From assembly GCF_041902845.1 (NCBI RefSeq), contig NZ_CP159486.1, forward strand, positions 1,860,001-1,924,000: a DNA stretch of 64,000 nucleotides. The letters run 5' to 3'. Under the pieces are notes generated by a model. It was given only the letters and a program-made list of their open reading frames with translations. It was not told the DNA's origin and made no database searches. Positions 25,262-34,049 of this stretch are shown here, piece after piece. This stretch comes from Limibacterium fermenti (GTDB lineage Bacteria; Bacteroidota; Bacteroidia; Bacteroidales; Dysgonomonadaceae). Both the position numbers and the translations under genes were made by a program. Within the stretch, counting starts at the first letter, position 1. Each line of letters starts with the position of its first letter.

Positions 25262-25338
25262 AAAAAGGGCGTTCGTCTATTTCTCCGAAAAATCCGTTTT
25301 TGAGTGTATCAAATAGTCACGCTTCTGTAAAAAGGTGT
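25262..25338. repeat. Target-site duplication of the IS1634-type element, left copy
   Basis: About 77 bases (78 if the flanking C is counted) beginning AAAAAGGGCGTTCG and ending AAAAAGGTGT are repeated without mismatch at 27022-27098, directly outside the element's inverted repeats. Unusually long for an IS, but IS1634-family elements are known for long, variable duplications. Confidence 0.9.
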
Positions 25339-25365
25339 CCTGACTTCGACACTTTTAAAACTCTC

Positions 25366-25428
25366 TTTTTATAACCATCTCATATTTATATATTTGCGTA
25401 TTTTGCGACACCAAAATGGGTGTCGCAA
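25366..25428 (+). promoter_or_regulatory. Transposase promoter and leader hairpin
   Basis: TATATTTG (25389-25396) is a -7 element with TTTT about 20 bases upstream (25366-25369). Right behind it, TTGCGACACC (25403-25412) and GGTGTCGCAA (25419-25428) form a 10-bp hairpin in the leader, 25 bases before the start codon. Such leader hairpins in insertion sequences can limit translation by read-through transcripts. Confidence 0.55.
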
Positions 25429-25453
25429 GCAAGAAAAGTCCTAATTTTGCGGT

Positions 25454-26998
25454 ATGTATGTACGCAAAAAACGAAACAGGTCGGGCAGTACCAGTGTTGT
25501 TATCGTTGATAAAAGCACCGGCAAAATCCGTTATTTGAAAACAATCGGTACCAGTTCTGATGAAAAAGAAATTGAGATGTTTTATCAATCGGGCAAAAAA
25601 TGGATTTCCAAGCAAGTTGGCGTGCGTGATATGTTCCGGGAAGCGCAACGAAAAGAAGAGGAAAAACAAGTTACCGAACATCTTTTGAGTAATATTGAAA
25701 ACATCTTGCTTAATGGAACTCAACTGATACTGAATCAGGTTTTCAAACTTATTGGTTTTGACTCCATAGATGATGAGATATTGAAGCATTTGGTTATAGC
25801 ACGACTGTGTCAGCCTTCAAGTAAGGCAGGTACGGTTGATTATCTTCAGTCTTATTTTGACGAAGATATTGAATTGCACAAGATTTACAGGTATCTTGAC
25901 AAATTATACAACACACAGCAGGATAAGGTGCAAAGAATCAGTGTAGCGCACACTAAAAAGATTTTAGGAGGTGCCATTGGGCTTGTGTTTTACGACGTAA
26001 CCACGCTCTATTTTGAAACGGATGAGAGCGACGACTTGCGGGAAAGGGGCTTTTCCAAAGACGGTAAACACGCCCAACCGCAGATTGTTTTAGGTTTGTT
26101 GGTCAGTAAAGGCGGCTATCCGTTGAGTTACTCGATTTTCAATGGTTCTCAATACGAAGGACGAACAATGATTCCAATCGTAGAAGATTTTGTGAAACGC
26201 TTCGATTTGGAAGATTTTGTGGTTGTAGCCGATTCGGGATTGATGAATAAAAGCAATATCTCTCTTTTAGAATCAGGCGGCTACAAATACATTATCGGGG
26301 CAAGGATAAAGAATGAAAACGAAGAAATCAAGCAATGGATTTTATCGTTGAAAAAGCAGGACGGACTATTTCATGAACTTGTCAAGTTGGCCCAATCACG
26401 CTTGGTTGTGGGTTATACCGACAAACGGGCAAAGAAAGATAAATATAACCGCGAAAAGGGAATAAAACGCTTGAAATCAGCCTGTAAAAGCGGACAGCTT
26501 ACCAAAGAAAACATCAACAAGCGCGGTTATAACAAGTTTTTGGAAATATCTGATAATGTAAAAGTTTCAATCAATCAAGAGAAAATCATCGAAGACGAGA
26601 AATGGGACGGTTTGAAAGGTTACATCACCAACACAGACCTGCCTGCAAAAGAAGTTTACGAGCAATACAGCGGGCTGTGGCAGGTTGAAAACGCGTTTAG
26701 GGTAACTAAGGGCAAAATTGAGTTACGACCAATGTTTCACTTTACCCATGAACGGATAGAGGCGCATGTTTGCCTCTGTTTCGTGGCATACAAGGTTTAT
26801 AAGGAATTGGAACGAATATTGAAAAACAACAATATAGGCTTGAGTGTGGATAAAGTTTTGAATATTTCCAAAACAATTACTACCTTGAAAATCAGGTTGC
26901 CACTCAGTGGCGAAACGCTTACCAAAACCATGCTGCTGACAGCTCGGCACAAGTCTATCGCCCGATTGTTCGACCCTGATTTCTGGAAAATCGGTTAG
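25454..26998 (+). CDS. IS1634-family DDE transposase
   Basis: 514 residues. The RNase H-like core carries D in VFYDVTTLYFETD, then GKHAQPQIVLGLLV, D in VVVADSGLMNK, and E in YSGLWQVENAFRVTKGKIELRP, the (Y/W)xxxxxxExxFRxxK signature of IS4-superfamily elements. A lysine-rich insert lies between the second Asp and the Glu. N-terminal region about 1-110 is the DNA-binding part. The reading frame is intact and full length. The ATG at 25454 follows the leader hairpin. Confidence 0.93.
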   Translation: MYVRKKRNRSGSTSVVIVDKSTGKIRYLKTIGTSSDEKEIEMFYQSGKKWISKQVGVRDMFREAQRKEEEKQVTEHLLSNIENILLNGTQLILNQVFKLIGFDSIDDEILKHLVIARLCQPSSKAGTVDYLQSYFDEDIELHKIYRYLDKLYNTQQDKVQRISVAHTKKILGGAIGLVFYDVTTLYFETDESDDLRERGFSKDGKHAQPQIVLGLLVSKGGYPLSYSIFNGSQYEGRTMIPIVEDFVKRFDLEDFVVVADSGLMNKSNISLLESGGYKYIIGARIKNENEEIKQWILSLKKQDGLFHELVKLAQSRLVVGYTDKRAKKDKYNREKGIKRLKSACKSGQLTKENINKRGYNKFLEISDNVKVSINQEKIIEDEKWDGLKGYITNTDLPAKEVYEQYSGLWQVENAFRVTKGKIELRPMFHFTHERIEAHVCLCFVAYKVYKELERILKNNNIGLSVDKVLNISKTITTLKIRLPLSGETLTKTMLLTARHKSIARLFDPDFWKIG

Positions 26999-27021
26999 GG
27001 TGTCGCATTGTCGAAGTCAGG

Positions 27022-27098
27022 AAAAAGGGCGTTCGTCTATTTCTCCGAAAAATCCGTTTTTGAGTGTATCAAATAGTCACGCTTCTGTAAAAAGGTGT
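27022..27098. repeat. Target-site duplication of the IS1634-type element, right copy
   Basis: Identical to 25262-25338 and offset by exactly 1760 bases. Its last base coincides with the first base of the stop codon of the adjacent outer-membrane gene, so the insertion left that gene intact. Confidence 0.9.
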
Positions 27099-27994
27099 CA
27101 TTTTCGTGTCGGATCGATTTTAATACCGATAACAGGACTGGCGCTCTTTCTTTTCGTTAGAGGATTTTCGTTCCAAATAATCCCGGCTTCTATCGCAGTT
27201 GTAGGAACAAACCAATATTCAGCCGTTGCTCCGAAATAGGTTTGAGGGAACATCGGTAAGGGATATAACGCCGCATTTCGGTTTTGAGAGAGTGGCAATC
27301 CTCCGAAAAGATTCATATATACATTCTCGTATAACATAAAACGTGTATGGGCGTGCAACATTAAGACGTTTTGGTCTATATTATACCGATTGCTTCCCGT
27401 TGTCAGATAATTGAGGCCTCCATTGAGTTGGAAGTAGTCGCCGGGATGATAGCCGAGGTCTAGCGAAGTATTCCATAGCGGCGCATTGCCGAAATTGGAG
27501 TGATAGTCAACATCGCCGTGAAGGGTAAGCGACGGGGTAAGGGCGTATATTCCTCCGGCGTTCAAGCGATAAAATTGTGCGGTTCCGAACACAGGGCTGG
27601 TGACGATTCCTAGGGTGGCGGAGGAGTAAAGGTTTAAACGGGGAGAGAGATTCAAAAGGGCTCCGGCCATACCGCTTCTGTAGTCAAGAAACTGTTCTGT
27701 GGAACCGTATGGCGATATAAAGGAAGGTTTCTGAAATTGAGGTGTGTTGAGAGAAGAAGGCCTGTTTCCGCTTGCATTGAACAATGCGGTCGGATTAAAT
27801 TTGTCCATAGGTAATTGCTGCGGCAGAGGAATAATAAGAGTATCGAGCCCTGCCAATGCCGGATGGAAAGGTAGCGATTGCAACTGATGCAGTTTGAAAC
27901 TGTCTTTCTTCTGAACCGTTTCTTGCGAGAAAGCGGCAAATGACGTCAGCAGCAATCCTGTGAAAAAGAATATATATAACGTGCTGTATTTCAT
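27098..27994 (-). CDS. Putative outer-membrane beta-barrel protein, Bacteroidota type
   Basis: 298 residues with a signal peptide (hydrophobic core LYIFFFTGLLLTSFAAF followed by SQE). A proline-rich and low-complexity plug-like region (to about 115) is followed by alternating beta-strands such as GGIYALTPSLTLHGDVDYHSN, FQLNGGLNYLTTGSN and YFGATAEYWFVP, with an aromatic girdle pattern. It looks like a beta-barrel of the outer membrane; no family assigned. It ends with KIDPTRK. The neighbouring IS lies right after its stop, in the former terminator region. A cat/ATG at 27994 is the only good start. Confidence 0.65.
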   Translation of the reverse strand: MKYSTLYIFFFTGLLLTSFAAFSQETVQKKDSFKLHQLQSLPFHPALAGLDTLIIPLPQQLPMDKFNPTALFNASGNRPSSLNTPQFQKPSFISPYGSTEQFLDYRSGMAGALLNLSPRLNLYSSATLGIVTSPVFGTAQFYRLNAGGIYALTPSLTLHGDVDYHSNFGNAPLWNTSLDLGYHPGDYFQLNGGLNYLTTGSNRYNIDQNVLMLHAHTRFMLYENVYMNLFGGLPLSQNRNAALYPLPMFPQTYFGATAEYWFVPTTAIEAGIIWNENPLTKRKSASPVIGIKIDPTRK

Positions 27995-28054
27995 AATGAC
28001 ATGCGAGTTGTTTTTATCGGGGGCGTCGCTCGGCCCCCCTGGTTTACCCTATGC

Positions 28055-28690
28055 TCACTTGAATTCGATTACAAACTCTTCTTTGGGGACTCTTACTTTT
28101 TTCATAGGCCCCAACCAATCTTTTTCGGCATCGGCATAACCCACATAGAGTAACGATACACTCTTCAATCCGTACTTGCTCAGTTGCAAGACTTCATCAA
28201 TCAGATGATTATCAAAACCCTCCGCCGGAGTAGTGTCGATTTTTAATTCGGCAGCCTGAGCCAAAGCCAATCCTAATGCGATGTAACTTTGCTTGGCGGT
28301 ATGCACAAAATGCTGTTCTTCCGTTTGCGAAGCATATAAGTTCTTAAGCATATCGGTGTATCTGCCGAAACGCCCTCTCGGTAAATCCCTTTCATCGGTT
28401 ATTCTGTTATAAGCCGTATCAATACGTTCGGGCGTATATTTATCCCAAGAGGCAAATATCAACACATGCGAGCAATTAATCATACATTCGGGATTAAATG
28501 CTCCTTTGGAAAGCCTTTCCTTTATCTCCCGATTCTCTACAACAATCACTTTGAAGGGTTGTAATCCCGAAGAAGTAGGGGCTAAACGTGCAGCTTCTAT
28601 TATTTTATCTATATTTTCGTTACTTACTTTCTTTGCCGGATCGTATGCCTTTACAGCATGTCTCCAATTTAAATTCTCTACTAGCGACAT
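28055..28690 (-). CDS. Nitroreductase-family NAD(P)H oxidoreductase
   Basis: 211 residues of the FMN-dependent nitroreductase fold (NfsB-like). Marks: NWRHAVKAYDP (WRxAxKxYDP), the FMN-binding IIEAARLAPTSSGLQPFKVIVVE, and the C-terminal SVSLLYVGYADAEKDWLGPMKKVR. It reduces nitro-aromatics, quinones or flavins with NAD(P)H; the physiological substrate is unknown. Length is typical. It stands between an outer-membrane protein gene and the STN-barrel genes, all on the minus strand, with no clear operon. Confidence 0.88.
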   Translation of the reverse strand: MSLVENLNWRHAVKAYDPAKKVSNENIDKIIEAARLAPTSSGLQPFKVIVVENREIKERLSKGAFNPECMINCSHVLIFASWDKYTPERIDTAYNRITDERDLPRGRFGRYTDMLKNLYASQTEEQHFVHTAKQSYIALGLALAQAAELKIDTTPAEGFDNHLIDEVLQLSKYGLKSVSLLYVGYADAEKDWLGPMKKVRVPKEEFVIEFK

Positions 28691-28799
28691 ATTTTTAATA
28701 CTTTCTAATTCAATCTTACGTTAAAACATAAACCCCGCCTTTTTGTTTACCATCCGGCACCGGAATTTTTGTGCCGGATCAATATCAATATCGATTTTT

Positions 28800-31415
28800 T
28801 TATAATCCTCCGAAACGGGACGTATCTATTTCTTTTTTCTCCTTTTCCTTAAATCCTCCGAAGCGGTAAATGAAGGAGAGGGAAATCTGCCGATTATCTT
28901 GGAAGGCATCCAATCGGCTTTTCTGCCCCATATAATCGATCTTGGCAGAAGGAGTACGTGTGTTCAAGATATCCCCGGCGTTGAGGATGAGTTTTGCCCG
29001 TTCCCGGTCGAATGTCCACGTAAGGCCGGCCGACAGGTCGCCCGATGCTCCGAGATCGTAAATGCCCTGTATGGCGTTTGGTGTGGAGTAATAGCCGGAA
29101 ATATTCATTTTTATATCCGGCTTGGAAGACAAATCAATATCGCTATTCAATTGAAAATATCCTAATAGAGTCGTCCGGTTGAAGGGAATATCGAAGAACG
29201 TATCGTCTTTTTCACGCCAATACAAGCCGTTGGTAACGAATCGAGAGGAAATCCTCTTGCCGATTGTGAAAGGAATAACAGCTAACAAGCCTGTTTGCCG
29301 CTTGAAATCAAAGTTCTGCTCCGTGAATTCCTGTTGCAGTTTTTCTCGCGACTGATAAGGAAGTTGAATAAAATAATCAGGCGTATAGTCCATAAAAACT
29401 CGAAATACATATTTTTGTTTGTAGATATAAGTGATGCCTGCGTTGTAATTCCTTTGGGGACGTAAATAGAGATTGCCGTAAATAACCCCATAAGCGCTGA
29501 AATGATAGACGGAGGGATTAAGACTCCAATAGGAAGGGTAATTTTTATCGGACGATAACGAAAATTGGAAGATATGACGGGAGGCCGGCGTATAACTTAT
29601 ATTGAATGACGGAAAGAAAGCCTTGTCATTCCAGATCGTACTTTTTTCTTCTTTCGATTCGTTTGTCGCTTTATAAAATTCGGCCGATAACGAAGCTTCC
29701 GCCGATAATTTGTCGGAAAACACACCCGATACGCTTGTAAATACATTCCATATCGTTTCATTCTGACGGGTATCGAAAGAAGCCTCTTCGTACTCTAAAT
29801 CGTTTTTTTTGCCGTCCGACCGGTTTTGCGTATGCGCCAACGAGTAGTTCACTCCGTAATTTAACTGCCACCGCTTTGTGATGGAATGCTTCTGATGCGC
29901 ATATAAAAATGTCCGGTGAATGGTTTGTTTCGAGGATGAAGTTATTTTTTCCCTCTCTGTGGCTGTTACATCTTGCGGTATATTCAACAAATGATAGTCC
30001 GTTTGATTATGATAATAGGTATAATCGCCGCCGGCAGTCAATCCGAAGCGGGCGGCATAATCACCTTGAATATTGTGTAAAGTGTAAGTGCCATCCGAAC
30101 CCGTTTGGGTGTCTATCCTTTGGGAAGAGATGTCGGTTATCGCTGAGCGGTCGGAACCGTACCGGTCGAAAATGCCTGTATACGACGCATCGACACGGTC
30201 TTTATTATCAAACGTATGACTTACTCCCATGCGTGTCGTATGCTCGTTATGGGCGTTTTTGCCTTTGCTTGTTTGTCGAATAAGGTGAGCCTGATTTTCC
30301 AATGTATGAGTTGCCGAAAGTTCTTCCTTACTGAAAACCGGACGATGTTTGTAAGCATATAACAGGTCGACAGTTGTTTTTTTGCCCGGATAAAAAAGGC
30401 TTGCCTTGCCGTTTCCACCCGCATCACTTTTTTGTGCGTATTCAACCGCTATTTCGCCCTGCCATTTATCGGGCGATTCCCCTTCTTCTTTTAGTATAAT
30501 GTTAATCGCTGCTCCCTTGATATTGTATTGCGGGGGCGCGCTATACATGATTTCGATATCCTCCACACGCGATACAGGCACGCTCTTGAGTAAAGCCGTC
30601 AGTTGGCCGTCAGTCATGGAACTCTTCTTGCCGTTGAGCAATACCGTCATTCCGTTTGCTCCTATAAGCGTGAGCCGTCCGTCTTGTTCCGTGACGCCGG
30701 GAATCTCTTTGAGTGCATCATAAGCGTTCGTTAGCGATTTGTTTTTCAGTAAAGAAGGAATGTGATAGATCAGCCGGCCGTTTTCCACTTTCAGCGCCGG
30801 TTGTTGACCTTTCACCACCAGTTCTTCCAGTATTTGTGTATCCGTTTTCAGAACAAAATCCCTCACGACCGGCTCCTGCGAATTTGGAGACAGCGATAAT
30901 TCGGAATGCTCCGTTTTATAACCGATGAAAGATACTTGTAATTGATATTCTCCCGGTTTTAGATTCGTCAAATGATAATATCCTTGTATATCGCTTACCG
31001 CCCCTTGCCGGAAATCAGCAGTATTATTTGCCGCTACAAGGACAATATTCGCAAAAGGAACCGGCTCGCCCGCTTCATTCGTAATTCTTCCCAATAAGGC
31101 ATTTTGCATTGTACGCTCCTCTTTTTTCGCGATGATAATCAATTCATCGGTTTGCATGATATAGGTCAATCCCGTATTTTTGAGCATCGCATCGAGGATC
31201 GTTTTCACGGCGGTATTTTCGGCGTTGACCGTTACGCGCAGCTCGTCGGGAACGACTTCGTCGTTATAAAGGATGCGGTAACCGCTGTTTTGTTGAATTT
31301 CGGCCAACACGTCCTTGACGGGCTTGTTCTTGGCCGAAATACTGATTTGCCGGTTTTGTCCCTGCAAGATCAAACAGAATAATAAAAGTAGAGTCGTAAA
31401 ATAGAGTTTTCGCAT
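28800..31415 (-). CDS. STN-domain outer-membrane beta-barrel receptor (second in tandem)
   Basis: 871 residues from the ATG at 31415, chosen because a signal peptide (RKLYFTTLLLLFCLIL) starts there; an upstream ATG at 31451 adds a charged leader. Domains: STN / secretin-TonB N-terminal domain (residues 25-95; YRILYNDEVVPDELRV, TYIMQTDELIII), carboxypeptidase-regulatory-like domain (110-200), a plug-like segment (VPSLLKNKSLTNAYDALKEIPGV) and a C-terminal outer-membrane barrel. It is probably a TonB-linked transporter or receptor whose STN domain signals to FecR. Its STN coding DNA is almost identical to the upstream paralogue. Last gene of the sigma-FecR-receptor series. Confidence 0.85.
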   Translation of the reverse strand: MRKLYFTTLLLLFCLILQGQNRQISISAKNKPVKDVLAEIQQNSGYRILYNDEVVPDELRVTVNAENTAVKTILDAMLKNTGLTYIMQTDELIIIAKKEERTMQNALLGRITNEAGEPVPFANIVLVAANNTADFRQGAVSDIQGYYHLTNLKPGEYQLQVSFIGYKTEHSELSLSPNSQEPVVRDFVLKTDTQILEELVVKGQQPALKVENGRLIYHIPSLLKNKSLTNAYDALKEIPGVTEQDGRLTLIGANGMTVLLNGKKSSMTDGQLTALLKSVPVSRVEDIEIMYSAPPQYNIKGAAINIILKEEGESPDKWQGEIAVEYAQKSDAGGNGKASLFYPGKKTTVDLLYAYKHRPVFSKEELSATHTLENQAHLIRQTSKGKNAHNEHTTRMGVSHTFDNKDRVDASYTGIFDRYGSDRSAITDISSQRIDTQTGSDGTYTLHNIQGDYAARFGLTAGGDYTYYHNQTDYHLLNIPQDVTATEREKITSSSKQTIHRTFLYAHQKHSITKRWQLNYGVNYSLAHTQNRSDGKKNDLEYEEASFDTRQNETIWNVFTSVSGVFSDKLSAEASLSAEFYKATNESKEEKSTIWNDKAFFPSFNISYTPASRHIFQFSLSSDKNYPSYWSLNPSVYHFSAYGVIYGNLYLRPQRNYNAGITYIYKQKYVFRVFMDYTPDYFIQLPYQSREKLQQEFTEQNFDFKRQTGLLAVIPFTIGKRISSRFVTNGLYWREKDDTFFDIPFNRTTLLGYFQLNSDIDLSSKPDIKMNISGYYSTPNAIQGIYDLGASGDLSAGLTWTFDRERAKLILNAGDILNTRTPSAKIDYMGQKSRLDAFQDNRQISLSFIYRFGGFKEKEKKEIDTSRFGGL
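31132..31339. repeat. 208-bp direct repeat, copy 1 (STN domain)
   Basis: Matches 33748-33955 with only 3 mismatches, offset 2616 bases. It codes for the STN domain of the downstream receptor. Outside the repeat the genes diverge strongly. Confidence 0.92.
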
Positions 31416-31466
31416 TGTTGTCCGTTTCAAATAAAACCGGTCATTCTCCATGATGAGAATAATCCT

Positions 31467-34040
31467 TTACAATCGTTGAATCTCATTTTCCGCCGCCGAT
31501 TTGCCCTTGTACGATTTTTTATAATTATTGAACCGCCAGGTAATGCCGAGACTGAAGGTACGGTTGTCTTGATCTTCGTGTTGCCAAAAATAAATATTGT
31601 TGATGCGTCCATGGTAGATATCGATATCTTTGCGGAAAATATCTTTGCCTTTGAGATTTACTTGAAGCGCATCGTCGAGGAACGATTTTGTGACGCCCAT
31701 GTTAAAGATATGGCCTGCACGAAAAGTAAAAAACTGATAACTCCCCTCGCTCCTGTAAAAATATTCAACATTCAGCAACCATTTATGAGGTAAACGGAAG
31801 TCGTTGTTCCATTGAAAAAAATATATTGGTTTATTTATAATGATATCCCCTTCGATGGAATTGACTTTCTGAATATTTTTCTGAAACATTGCCGTCAAGG
31901 AAGGCTCATAGATCCCAAAGCGATGCCGAAGGTTTAGTTCGCCTGAAAACTGTTGTTGCTTGTCGAAGTTCTTCCAAGTGTTGATGTAAATCTGCGGTTG
32001 TTGCGGATTCGTATAAAAATAAGCTCCTATAAAATCCTTATTATAGGTATATTGCAGCGAAAGGTAAATAAATCGATACATAAGCGAGTACTGTATCTTG
32101 TGGGCTGTTTGCGGCTGCAATTTGGGATTTCCCTCTTGTTGGGAGAAACGATTGAGGTAATAAGAGTAATTATTCAACCGTCCGAACTGCGGGCGGATAA
32201 TTCTCTCACCATAATTTATCGATTGCGAAAGTCCTTTGTGGGTATGGGAAACCGAAAGGCTCGGAAAGAAATCATGATACGTTTTTTGGATATCGTTGTG
32301 AGAATTCAACAAATCGTGATATCGATATTGAACGTTTTCGAAACGCAGTCCCGCATTGATGGTCAGGTTGTTTTTGGTGAAATAATAGGACGCGTATGCT
32401 GCGCGTTTGTTTTCCTCCGTTTGCGATTGTGTATTGTTTCCCTGCTTGCCCTCGTACATCAGCGTGTTGTCGCCCTCCACGCGGCTCCAATCGCCACCTG
32501 CCACCAGCGAATGTCCGGATGCGACAATGTAAGAGAGTTTCGGGCTGACGGCATACACATGATAGGTGCCTTTGTTTCTGTTTAGGGTTTGGGTATCGCC
32601 GTAATATTCGGATTTTTCTTCAATATTCTGATCGCGTTGTGTATACGTACGGGCATAGTCGGCATATAGATCGAATTTGATTTTATCGCTCCACTTTCCG
32701 CTGTAATAAGCGTTCAGATGGTGTTGTGTGTCCTTATCCTTTAAAAGAGAATTTCCCGCTATCTCGGCAAAATATCGATCGTTGGCTTTGATGGTGGAAT
32801 TGAACGGCGCGGAATCGTCAAAGGAATAGGTATATCCGTCATACATGAAACCGATATTATGATTTTTGTTGATAGCGTAATCAGCTCCCGCAGAATAAGA
32901 AAAATAGGGAATGGAAGAATGAGTAACCAGCCGGTCGGAATGCTGCCAAAGCGTATCGGTTGTAGCAATTTCGGTAATCATCCATTGAAAGCTTTTTTTT
33001 GCGTATTTATCGAAACCGAAGGTTCCGAACAAGTTCAATCCATCTTTTTGATAATTGAATTTCAGAGCTTCGCTGTTTCCCCATTTTTGACGTCGCCGCA
33101 GTTCGGCATCTACTTGCAACGACCATCCGTCCGACCGCTTAAGGGTTGTTATCGATAAAACCGCTCCGGCACTCGCGTCGTATTCCGCACCGGGATTCGT
33201 ATTGAGTTTGATGTCTTTGATGTTCTTCACTTCCAATTGTTGTACTTCGTTCATCGAGTGCGCTTTTCGCCCATTGATATAAATGACGGGCGTGCCGCCT
33301 GTAAAGGATGTGATTTTTCCATCTTTTATAATTATGCCCGGAATTTTGCGCAGGACATCCGTCATATTTGTTTCGTGGCTGAGGATGGAGTTTGCCACGT
33401 CGGTTACCAATGCGCCGTTATCAAGCTTGAAAAGCGGACGGTTCCCTATAACCGATACTTCACTTAAGAATTTACTTTCGGGTGTTAACCGGATGCGCCC
33501 TACGGTATTCTGCGTTACGTGCCGATGCGCTTTTTCATATCCCAAATAAGAGATTTGCAGCAAACAAGGCGCATCGGTTTGCCGGCTTAAAGAAAAACCG
33601 CCGTTAGCGCTGGTGCTTACCCCCGCTATAAATACGGAATCGGGCAGGGACAATAAAACGACACTCGCAAAAGGCAAAGGATCATCGTTTTCATCCGCTA
33701 CCATACCGGTAATGTCGGAAGAATTTTGCCCATATTCTTTTTTGGTAATGATAATCAATTCATCGGTTTGCATGATATAGGTCAATCCCGTATTTTTGAG
33801 CATCGCATCGAGGATCGTTTTCACGGCGGTATTTTCGGCGTTAACCGTTACGCGCAGCTCGTCGGGAACGACTTCGTCGTTATAAAGGATGCGGTAACCG
33901 CTGTTTTGTTGAATCTCGGACAACACGTCCTTGACGGGCTTGTTCTTGGCCGAAAGGGAAACCTGTTTGTTTTGCGCCTGCAAAGGAAAAATCGTAACTA
34001 AAAGTACGATCAGCGTAAGATGTTTCAGATAATCCTTCAT
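31467..34040 (-). CDS. STN-domain outer-membrane beta-barrel receptor (first in tandem)
   Basis: 857 residues. Signal peptide (KDYLKHLTLIVLLVTIFPLQA), STN domain (residues about 28-95), carboxypeptidase-regulatory-like domain (105-195, SDITGMVADENDDPLPF), a plug-like segment (TNMTDVLRKIPGIIIKDG), then a long barrel ending in FSLGITWRFNNYKK. This belongs to the outer-membrane beta-barrel family related to TonB receptors. It lies 9 bases after the FecR gene, so FecR and the two barrels form an operon that reads leftwards. The likely role is substrate uptake coupled to sigma-factor signalling; the ligand is unknown. Confidence 0.85.
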   Translation of the reverse strand: MKDYLKHLTLIVLLVTIFPLQAQNKQVSLSAKNKPVKDVLSEIQQNSGYRILYNDEVVPDELRVTVNAENTAVKTILDAMLKNTGLTYIMQTDELIIITKKEYGQNSSDITGMVADENDDPLPFASVVLLSLPDSVFIAGVSTSANGGFSLSRQTDAPCLLQISYLGYEKAHRHVTQNTVGRIRLTPESKFLSEVSVIGNRPLFKLDNGALVTDVANSILSHETNMTDVLRKIPGIIIKDGKITSFTGGTPVIYINGRKAHSMNEVQQLEVKNIKDIKLNTNPGAEYDASAGAVLSITTLKRSDGWSLQVDAELRRRQKWGNSEALKFNYQKDGLNLFGTFGFDKYAKKSFQWMITEIATTDTLWQHSDRLVTHSSIPYFSYSAGADYAINKNHNIGFMYDGYTYSFDDSAPFNSTIKANDRYFAEIAGNSLLKDKDTQHHLNAYYSGKWSDKIKFDLYADYARTYTQRDQNIEEKSEYYGDTQTLNRNKGTYHVYAVSPKLSYIVASGHSLVAGGDWSRVEGDNTLMYEGKQGNNTQSQTEENKRAAYASYYFTKNNLTINAGLRFENVQYRYHDLLNSHNDIQKTYHDFFPSLSVSHTHKGLSQSINYGERIIRPQFGRLNNYSYYLNRFSQQEGNPKLQPQTAHKIQYSLMYRFIYLSLQYTYNKDFIGAYFYTNPQQPQIYINTWKNFDKQQQFSGELNLRHRFGIYEPSLTAMFQKNIQKVNSIEGDIIINKPIYFFQWNNDFRLPHKWLLNVEYFYRSEGSYQFFTFRAGHIFNMGVTKSFLDDALQVNLKGKDIFRKDIDIYHGRINNIYFWQHEDQDNRTFSLGITWRFNNYKKSYKGKSAAENEIQRL
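33748..33955. repeat. 208-bp direct repeat, copy 2 (STN domain)
   Basis: Almost identical to 31132-31339 (3 mismatches). Recent gene conversion or domain duplication keeps this part of two otherwise diverged genes nearly the same. Confidence 0.92.
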
Positions 34041-34049
34041 GATTGTTTT

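Larger units (their letters stand above)
25339..27021 (+). mobile_element. IS1634-family (IS4-like) insertion sequence, complete
   Basis: About 1683 bp bounded by the perfect 13-bp inverted repeats CCTGACTTCGACA (25339-25351) and TGTCGAAGTCAGG (27009-27021), with one intact transposase. A direct repeat of about 77 bp flanks it. All parts needed for movement are present, so it looks recent and potentially active. GGGTGTCGCA recurs at 25418-25427 and 26998-27007 as a subterminal word. Confidence 0.92.
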
